A DNA stretch of 64,000 nt from Limnohabitans_A sp048020265 (GTDB taxonomy: Bacteria > Pseudomonadota > Gammaproteobacteria > Burkholderiales > Burkholderiaceae_C), in the NCBI RefSeq assembly GCF_048020265.1, contig NZ_CP171843.1:1674001-1738000 (forward strand), given 5' to 3'. Shown here piece by piece: positions 58,320-64,000 of the stretch. Numbering within the stretch: the first letter of the stretch is position 1; every line of letters starts with the position of its first letter. The notes beneath the pieces are model-generated. The model searched no databases, was not told the DNA's origin, and saw only the letters and a program-made list of their open reading frames with translations. Made by a program: the position numbers and the translations under genes.

Positions 58320-59807
58320 TCAGATGGCCAGCATGCTGGCCACAGCGTTGGCGCACAGGGCCATCAAAGCGCCCGGCACGATGCCCAGCACCAAGACCAG
58401 CAAACCATTGACCGACAAGACCACACGCACATCGGTGGTGGCCGAGACGGTGGTGGCCGTCACTGGCTCGTCAAAGTACATGACCTTGACCACGCGCAGG
58501 TAATAGAAGGCACCGATCAGGGACATGATGACCGCAAAGATCGCCAAGCCCATGTAGAAGCCCTGACCCGAGACGATGAGCGACTGCAACACCGACAGCT
58601 TGGCATAGAAGCCGACCATCGGCGGGATGCCCGCCATCGAGAACAGACAGATCGCCATCACGCCCGCGTACAAGGGGCTGCGTTGGTTCAAACCGGCCAG
58701 GTCGGTGATTTCTTCGCTCTCAAAACCTTGACGCGCCAGCAACATGATCACGCCGAAGGCCGCCAAAGTGGTCAGCACATAAGACACCGTGTAGAACATG
58801 GCCGAGCTGTAGGCATTGGCCGCCAGAGTGGTTTGGCCGTTGATGACACCGGCCACAAAACCCAACAACACAAAACCCATCTGCGCAATGGTCGAGTAGG
58901 CCAGCATGCGCTTGAGGTTGGTCTGGGCAATGGCGGCCAGGTTACCGACCAGCAAAGAGCCAATGGCCAACAGCGACAACATTTGCTGCCAATCAAACGC
59001 CAAAGGCAACAAGCCTTCGACAAGCAAACGCATCATGATGGCGAATGCGGCCAATTTGGGCGCGCCACCGATCATCAGGGTGATGGCCGTGGGTGCGCCT
59101 TGGTAGACGTCGGGGATCCACATGTGGAAAGGCACCGCACCGATCTTGAAAGCCAGACCGGCCACAATGAACACGAGACCGAACACCAGCACCTGGTGGT
59201 TGACCTGACCTGTGGCAATGGCCTTGAGCACCTCAGACAATTCCAGGCTGCCCGTTGCGCCGTACATCATGGACATGCCGTAAAGCAAGAAGCCCGAAGC
59301 CATGGCACCCAGCACAAAGTACTTCATGGCCGCTTCGGTCGCTTGCGTGTGGTCACGGCGCAGGGCCACCAGGGCGTAGCTGGACAGTGTCAGCAGCTCC
59401 AGGCCCAGGTAAATCACGATGAAGTTCTGACCCGAAATCATGAAGCTCATGCCCAGCAAGGCAAACAGGCTCAGGCTGAACAGCTCGCCGCCACGCAGCA
59501 TGTCGCGGTCGGCTGCATAAGGACGCGAATAGACCAGGGTCACCATCACGGCGATGGTGGCAAAGCACTTGAGCCAGTGGCCCATGGGATCGCTCACCAC
59601 CAGACGGCCAAAGCCGTACAGCGTCTGCCCGGCATCGGCATACATGGTGTGCAGCCAGGCCACACCGCCCAAAGACAACAAGGTCAGCACATAGGTGGCG
59701 GTGCGCTTGGGGCTTTTCACGAAGAGGTCGGCCAGCGCGATCACGCAAGCCATGACCAGCAACACGATCTCGGGGTAAACCGTCATCCAGCTGGAGTTGT
59801 CCATCAT
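58320..59807 (-). CDS. nuoN: NADH-quinone oxidoreductase subunit N
   Basis: 495 residues, an antiporter-like proton-pumping subunit of complex I with fourteen membrane helices. Typical features: a lysine-bearing segment KIGAVPFHMWIPDVYQGAP, the ELLTLSSYALVAL helix with its conserved Glu-Leu-Leu, and KRMLAYSTIAQMGFVLL. Last subunit of the nuo operon on the minus strand. Confidence 0.97.
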   Translation of the reverse strand: MMDNSSWMTVYPEIVLLVMACVIALADLFVKSPKRTATYVLTLLSLGGVAWLHTMYADAGQTLYGFGRLVVSDPMGHWLKCFATIAVMVTLVYSRPYAADRDMLRGGELFSLSLFALLGMSFMISGQNFIVIYLGLELLTLSSYALVALRRDHTQATEAAMKYFVLGAMASGFLLYGMSMMYGATGSLELSEVLKAIATGQVNHQVLVFGLVFIVAGLAFKIGAVPFHMWIPDVYQGAPTAITLMIGGAPKLAAFAIMMRLLVEGLLPLAFDWQQMLSLLAIGSLLVGNLAAIAQTNLKRMLAYSTIAQMGFVLLGFVAGVINGQTTLAANAYSSAMFYTVSYVLTTLAAFGVIMLLARQGFESEEITDLAGLNQRSPLYAGVMAICLFSMAGIPPMVGFYAKLSVLQSLIVSGQGFYMGLAIFAVIMSLIGAFYYLRVVKVMYFDEPVTATTVSATTDVRVVLSVNGLLVLVLGIVPGALMALCANAVASMLAI

Positions 59808-59856
59808 CTGTGTTCTCTCAATTTTCTAATCAGGCGAAACGTTCAATGCCCGCTGC

Positions 59857-61332
59857 TCAAGGCAGCTTGGACAAGGCCACGTGTTTGAGCAAGTCGGCCA
59901 CCGAAGTGTCCATCACGTCGGTGAAAGGCTTGGGGTAGACGCCCATGTAGAGCACGGCGGCCGCCAGCAAGGCAAGCATCAGGAATTCGCGACCATTGAT
60001 GTCGGTCAGTTCCTTGACATCGTTGTTGCCCACAGGCCCCAGGTAAACGCGCTTGAACATCCACAAGGTGTAAGCAGCGCCAAAGATCAGGGCCGAAGCC
60101 GACAACAAGCCGATCCAGAAGTTGAACTTCACGGCACCCAGAATCACCATCCACTCGCCCACAAAACCAGCTGTGCCGGGCAAGCCGCAGTTGGCCATGG
60201 CAAAGAACAGGGCGAAAGCTGCGAACTTGGGCATGGTGTTGACCACACCGCCATAGCTGGCGATTTCACGCGAGTGCACGCGGTCGTACAACACGCCAAT
60301 CGACAAGAACATGGCGGCCGACACGAAGCCGTGCGCAATCATCTGCACGATACCGCCGGACACGCCCAGTGGGTTGAAGATGAAAAAGCCCAGGGTCACA
60401 AAACCCATGTGCGCCACCGACGAGTAAGCCACCAGCTTCTTCATGTCCTGCTGCACCATGGCCACCAAGCCCACATAGACCACGGCCACCAACGACAAGA
60501 TGATGATGAACATGCCCCACTCGCGTGCGGCGTCGGGTGCGATGGGCATCGAGAAGCGCAGGAAACCATAAGCACCGAGCTTGAGCATGATGGCCGCCAA
60601 CACGGCCGAGCCACCTGTCGGCGCTTCCACGTGCACATCTGGCAGCCAGGTGTGTACTGGCCACATGGGCACCTTGACGGCAAAAGCCGCAAAGAAAGCG
60701 AAGAACAGCAAGGTTTGGACCGAGCCGGACAGCGGCAATTTGTGCCAGGTCAGGATGTCGAAGCTGCCGTTCGAAGCGGTGTACAGATAAACCAGTGCGA
60801 TCAGCATCAACAATGAGCCGAGCAAGGTGTAGAGGAAGAACTTGAAAGCGGCGTAGATCTTGTTCGGGCCACCCCAGATACCGATGATCAGGTACATCGG
60901 GATCAGCGTGGCTTCGAAGAAGACATAGAACAAGATGCCGTCGAGCGCAGTGAACACGCCGATCATCAGACCCGACAGGATCATGAAGGCAGCCATGTAC
61001 TGGTTGACTTTGCGGGTGATGACTTCCCAGCCCGCAATCACCACGATCACGTTGATGAACGCAGTGAGCAAGACCAGCCACAGCGAAATACCGTCCACGC
61101 CCAGGTGGTAGTGCACATTGAAGCGCTCAATCCACGAGGCCTTTTCGACAAATTGCATGGCCGAAGTACCGAGCTGAAAGCCCGCGTACAGCGGCAGCGT
61201 GACCAGAAAACTGGCGATCGAGCCGACCAGCGCCAACCAGCGCACGGCGCGGGCTTGGCTGTCACGACCGAGGGCCAGCAAGACGATGCCAAAAGCAATC
61301 GGCATCCAGATGGCAAGGCTTAACAATCCCAT
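59857..61332 (-). CDS. nuoM: NADH-quinone oxidoreductase subunit M
   Basis: 491 residues, antiporter-like subunit. Seen: HYHLGVDGISLWLVLLTAFI, the FFEATLIPMYLIIGIWGG helix with the conserved Glu, VKVPMWPVHTWLPDVHVEAP, and KKLVAYSSVAHMGFVTLG. All key charged residues of the proton channel are present. 22 bp after nuoL. Confidence 0.98.
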   Translation of the reverse strand: MGLLSLAIWMPIAFGIVLLALGRDSQARAVRWLALVGSIASFLVTLPLYAGFQLGTSAMQFVEKASWIERFNVHYHLGVDGISLWLVLLTAFINVIVVIAGWEVITRKVNQYMAAFMILSGLMIGVFTALDGILFYVFFEATLIPMYLIIGIWGGPNKIYAAFKFFLYTLLGSLLMLIALVYLYTASNGSFDILTWHKLPLSGSVQTLLFFAFFAAFAVKVPMWPVHTWLPDVHVEAPTGGSAVLAAIMLKLGAYGFLRFSMPIAPDAAREWGMFIIILSLVAVVYVGLVAMVQQDMKKLVAYSSVAHMGFVTLGFFIFNPLGVSGGIVQMIAHGFVSAAMFLSIGVLYDRVHSREIASYGGVVNTMPKFAAFALFFAMANCGLPGTAGFVGEWMVILGAVKFNFWIGLLSASALIFGAAYTLWMFKRVYLGPVGNNDVKELTDINGREFLMLALLAAAVLYMGVYPKPFTDVMDTSVADLLKHVALSKLP

Positions 61333-61354
61333 TTTTATCTTGTCCTCAAAACCG

Positions 61355-63382
61355 TTAAGCGAGCCAGACGAAATACGTCATCAGCACGAACACACCCAAA
61401 ATCATGACCAGGGCATAGTGGTACAGGAAGCCCGACTGGAACCAGCGCACCATGCCAGAGACCAGGCCGACGACTTTCCAGGAACCGTTGACGACCAAGC
61501 CGTCGATGATGGCGCGGTCGCCCACCTTCCACAGGCCCAGGCCCAGGCCGCGAGCGCCCTTGGCCAGAATGTTCTCGTTGATCCAGTCCATGAAGTACTT
61601 GTTCTCCATGACCACGATCAGCGGACGCAAGGCACGGGCAAAGAAAGCCGGAACCTTGGGGTTGACCAGGTACATGTACCAGGCGGTCACCACGCCAGCC
61701 AGAGCCAGCCAGAACGGCGCCGTGCTCAAGCCATGCAGCGCCATGGCCACAGGGCCGTGGAACAGCTCGCCCAATTGCGTCATCGCAGGGTGCTTGGCTG
61801 CGTCCACAAAGATCACGTCTTTGAAGAAGTCGCCATACAGCATGGGCTGGATGGTCATGAAACCGATCACCACCGAAGGAATGGCCAGCAAAACCAGCGG
61901 TACCGTGACTACCCAAGGCGATTCGTGGGGTTTGTCATGGCCATGGTCATCGTGACCGTGGTGGTCATCGTGGTGCGCATCCGGGTTCTGGTCGTAACGC
62001 TCAGGGCCATGGAAGACCAGGAAATACATGCGGAACGAATAGAAGGCGGTGACGAACACACCGGCCAGTACTGCAAAGTTGGCAAAGCCAGCGGCAGGCA
62101 AGGTGCTCAGGTGCACGGCTTCGATGATGCTGTCCTTGGAATAAAAACCCGAGAAAAGCGGCGTGCCGATCAGCGCCAGCGAGCCCAACAACGACGTGAT
62201 CCAGGTGATGGGCATGTACTTGCGCACGCCGCCCATCCAGCGGATGTCCTGGTTGTGGTGCATGCCCATGATCACGGAGCCTGCACCCAAGAACAGCAGC
62301 GCCTTGAAGAACGCGTGCGTCATCAGGTGGAACACCGCCACCGAGTAGGCCGATGCGCCCAAAGCGACGGTCATGTAACCGAGCTGCGACAAAGTGGAAT
62401 AAGCCACCACGCGCTTGATGTCGTTCTGGATGATGCCCAAAAAGCCCATGAACAAGGCGGTGATGGAGCCGATCACCATGATGAAGTTGAGGGCCGCATC
62501 GGACAACTCAAACAGCGGCGACATGCGGGCCACCATGAAGATACCGGCCGTCACCATGGTGGCGGCGTGGATCAGGGCGGAAATCGGGGTCGGGCCTTCC
62601 ATGGAGTCAGGCAACCACACATGCAGCGGAAACTGCGCCGACTTGCCCATGGCGCCAATGAACAGGCAGATGCAGATCACAGTGATCAACATGCCGTCCA
62701 GACCGAACACGTACCAAGGGAAGTTGATCGCGGCCAGCTCGTTGGCCTTGGCAAACAACTCGGTGTAGTTGAGCGTACCGGTGTAGGCCACGATCAAGCC
62801 GATGCCGAGGATGAAACCGAAGTCACCCACACGGTTGACCAAAAAGGCCTTCATGTTGGCAAAAATCGCTGTTGGCTTGTTGTACCAAAAACCGATCAGC
62901 AAATACGACACCAGACCCACAGCTTCCCAGCCGAAGAACAGCTGCAGCAGGTTGTTGCTCATGACGAGCATCAACATGGAGAAGGTGAACAGCGAGATGT
63001 AAGCGAAGAAGCGGTTGTAGCCTTCGTCTTCTTCCATGTAGCCAATGGTGTAAATGTGCACCATCAGCGACACAAAAGTCACCACACACATCATCATGGC
63101 GGTGATGCCGTCGACCAGAAAGCCGACTTCCATCTTCAGGCCACCCACCACCATCCAGGTGTAAAGGGTCTCGTTGAAACGGGCACCGTCGATGACGCTC
63201 TTGAGCGTCATGGCCGACAGGATGAAGGCCACCAGCACACCCAAAATGGTCAGGGTGTGAGACAGACGACGGCCGATCCAGTTGCCACCGAATTGGGTGC
63301 CGAGAACACCGGCCAATACCGAGCCCACCAGGGGGGCCAGCGGCACAGCCAACAGCGTGCTTGCGTTGAGGGTTTGACTCAT
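61355..63382 (-). CDS. nuoL: NADH-quinone oxidoreductase subunit L
   Basis: 675 residues from ATG at 63382 (MSQTLNASTLLA); the open frame continues upstream into nuoK. Largest membrane subunit of complex I, carrying the long lateral helix at its C-terminus. Seen: FFGWEAVGLVSYLLIGFW with the conserved Glu, KSAQFPLHVWLPDSMEGPTP, and KRVVAYSTLSQLGYMTVALG. A His/Asp-rich loop (about 520-545, DAHHDDHHGHDDHGHDKPHE) could bind metal; such loops are variable among NuoL proteins. Confidence 0.98.
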   Translation of the reverse strand: MSQTLNASTLLAVPLAPLVGSVLAGVLGTQFGGNWIGRRLSHTLTILGVLVAFILSAMTLKSVIDGARFNETLYTWMVVGGLKMEVGFLVDGITAMMMCVVTFVSLMVHIYTIGYMEEDEGYNRFFAYISLFTFSMLMLVMSNNLLQLFFGWEAVGLVSYLLIGFWYNKPTAIFANMKAFLVNRVGDFGFILGIGLIVAYTGTLNYTELFAKANELAAINFPWYVFGLDGMLITVICICLFIGAMGKSAQFPLHVWLPDSMEGPTPISALIHAATMVTAGIFMVARMSPLFELSDAALNFIMVIGSITALFMGFLGIIQNDIKRVVAYSTLSQLGYMTVALGASAYSVAVFHLMTHAFFKALLFLGAGSVIMGMHHNQDIRWMGGVRKYMPITWITSLLGSLALIGTPLFSGFYSKDSIIEAVHLSTLPAAGFANFAVLAGVFVTAFYSFRMYFLVFHGPERYDQNPDAHHDDHHGHDDHGHDKPHESPWVVTVPLVLLAIPSVVIGFMTIQPMLYGDFFKDVIFVDAAKHPAMTQLGELFHGPVAMALHGLSTAPFWLALAGVVTAWYMYLVNPKVPAFFARALRPLIVVMENKYFMDWINENILAKGARGLGLGLWKVGDRAIIDGLVVNGSWKVVGLVSGMVRWFQSGFLYHYALVMILGVFVLMTYFVWLA

Positions 63383-63389
63383 ATTCTTG

Positions 63390-63701
63390 TTAACCCTTGA
63401 GCGAATTGAGTTCGTCCACGTTGATGTTGTTCTTGTTGCGGAACAACAGCACCAGGATCGCCAGGCCAATGGCCGATTCGGCCGCAGCCACCGTGAGGAT
63501 GAAGAACACGAACACTTGGCCGTGCATGTCACCCAGGTAGTGAGAGAACGCCACAAAGTTCATGTTCACGGCCAGCAACATCAACTCGATGGCCATGAGC
63601 AAAACAATCAGGTTCTTGCGGTTCAGGAAAATGCCGATCACGGCCAATGCGAACAGCATCGCGCCGAGCGACAGGAAGTGTCCCAGGGTCAGTGTCATCA
63701 T
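63390..63701 (-). CDS. nuoK: NADH-quinone oxidoreductase subunit K
   Basis: 103 residues, three membrane helices. The buried glutamates are present in LLMAIELMLLAVNMNF and VAAAESAIGLAILV. Two consecutive ATG codons (63701 and 63698); the first overlaps the nuoJ stop. Confidence 0.97.
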   Translation of the reverse strand: MMTLTLGHFLSLGAMLFALAVIGIFLNRKNLIVLLMAIELMLLAVNMNFVAFSHYLGDMHGQVFVFFILTVAAAESAIGLAILVLLFRNKNNINVDELNSLKG

Positions 63702-64000
63702 TTGCTTTCCTCCGCAGCCGCCGCAACAGGAGCAGGCGCTGCTTGGGTCGGGGCCATCTTGACCACTTGCATGCGGTCAGCCGCACGCACCCGGACCTGG
63801 ATGGACGGGTCGATCGCCTTGCTGTCCTTGCGCTCGCGCAGGGTCAGGGCAATCGCCGCGATCATGGCCACCAACAAAATGGCCGCCGCGATCTGGATCG
63901 GCATCAGGTACTCGGTGTAGAGCAAAATGCCCAGGGCTTTGGCGTTGTCCACGGGCACCGCACCCGTGGCCATGGCAGGCGCTTCTGACAGACGGAAACC
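63698..64000 (-). CDS. nuoJ: NADH-quinone oxidoreductase subunit J, C-terminal part
   Basis: The frame is open to the right edge (G-F-R-L-S-E-A-P-A before the first internal Met), so the 5' end is missing. The visible 100 residues include the last membrane helix (YLMPIQIAAAILLVAMIAAIAL) and a long Ala/Pro-rich cytoplasmic tail ending AAEESK. GILLYTEYLMPIQIAA is the conserved family segment. Overlaps nuoK by 4 bp. Confidence 0.95.
   Translation of the reverse strand, partial: GFRLSEAPAMATGAVPVDNAKALGILLYTEYLMPIQIAAAILLVAMIAAIALTLRERKDSKAIDPSIQVRVRAADRMQVVKMAPTQAAPAPVAAAAEESK

Noticed and set aside
58239..63400. Long plus-strand frames (549 and 733 codons) opposite nuoN and nuoL
   Set aside because: Shadows of strongly conserved complex I genes, rich in His and Gln because they mirror membrane-protein codons.

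Overview
The window looks like a chromosomal segment of a GC-rich betaproteobacterium of the order Burkholderiales, most likely Comamonadaceae (Limnohabitans, Rhodoferax or Polaromonas-like). This is inferred from gene content and order: pyrG-kdsA-DUF1330-eno-ftsB, nuoJKLMN followed by DUF2818, NUDIX and DUF1178 genes, a Bug-type tricarboxylate binding protein, and protein sequences typical of that family. I could not run a taxonomic search.

Region 1 (1-22,731, minus strand) is one giant surface-protein gene and a small exported partner gene. The giant ORF starts at 22,089 and is still open at base 1, giving at least 7,363 codons. It has a BapA-like N-terminal domain and a glycine-rich linker. 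Two blocks of Ala-rich, probably helical repeats of about 67 residues follow (roughly 68 units in total by length), separated by an island of Ig-like modules. After these come more Ig-like domains, a jelly-roll-like domain, a propeller-like repeat region and further Ig-like modules. Long identical or near-identical DNA duplications show that the array is still being reshuffled. The pair is preceded by a strikingly AT-rich upstream region.

Region 2 (23,106-38,683) is housekeeping. coaBC (minus, with a clear terminator) is divergent from a likely operon pyrG-kdsA-DUF1330-eno-ftsB-pnuC-nadR kinase. Then come hslO (Hsp33), a gamma-carbonic-anhydrase-like protein, a DUF455 ferritin-like protein, a XerD-type recombinase, a Bug binding protein, an AEC transporter, queG, tsaE and amiC.

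Region 3 (38,680-44,923) is a sugar uptake locus. A minus-strand operon (ABC ATPase, RbsD/FucU mutarotase, ROK regulator, transaldolase-like aldolase) is divergent from a plus-strand operon (binding protein, permease, PfkB kinase). A near-perfect 21-bp palindrome overlaps a good promoter between them and is a strong operator candidate.

Region 4 (44,924-57,982) holds a DedA-family protein, mutL, a Bcr/CflA-type MFS transporter, miaA, an envelope-modification cluster (two paralogous exported SGNH hydrolases, an acyltransferase-3/SGNH fusion and a LysM-glucosaminidase), arfB, a DUF1178 gene and a NUDIX hydrolase. REP-like palindromic elements recur between genes, and one lies in frame inside the linker of mutL.

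Region 5 (58,007-64,000, minus) is a DUF2818 gene and the end of the respiratory complex I operon: nuoN, nuoM, nuoL, nuoK and the C-terminal part of nuoJ, which runs off the right edge. I saw no rRNA, tRNA, CRISPR array, insertion sequence or prophage. The most interesting parts are the giant repeat adhesin and the SGNH/acyltransferase/glucosaminidase cluster.
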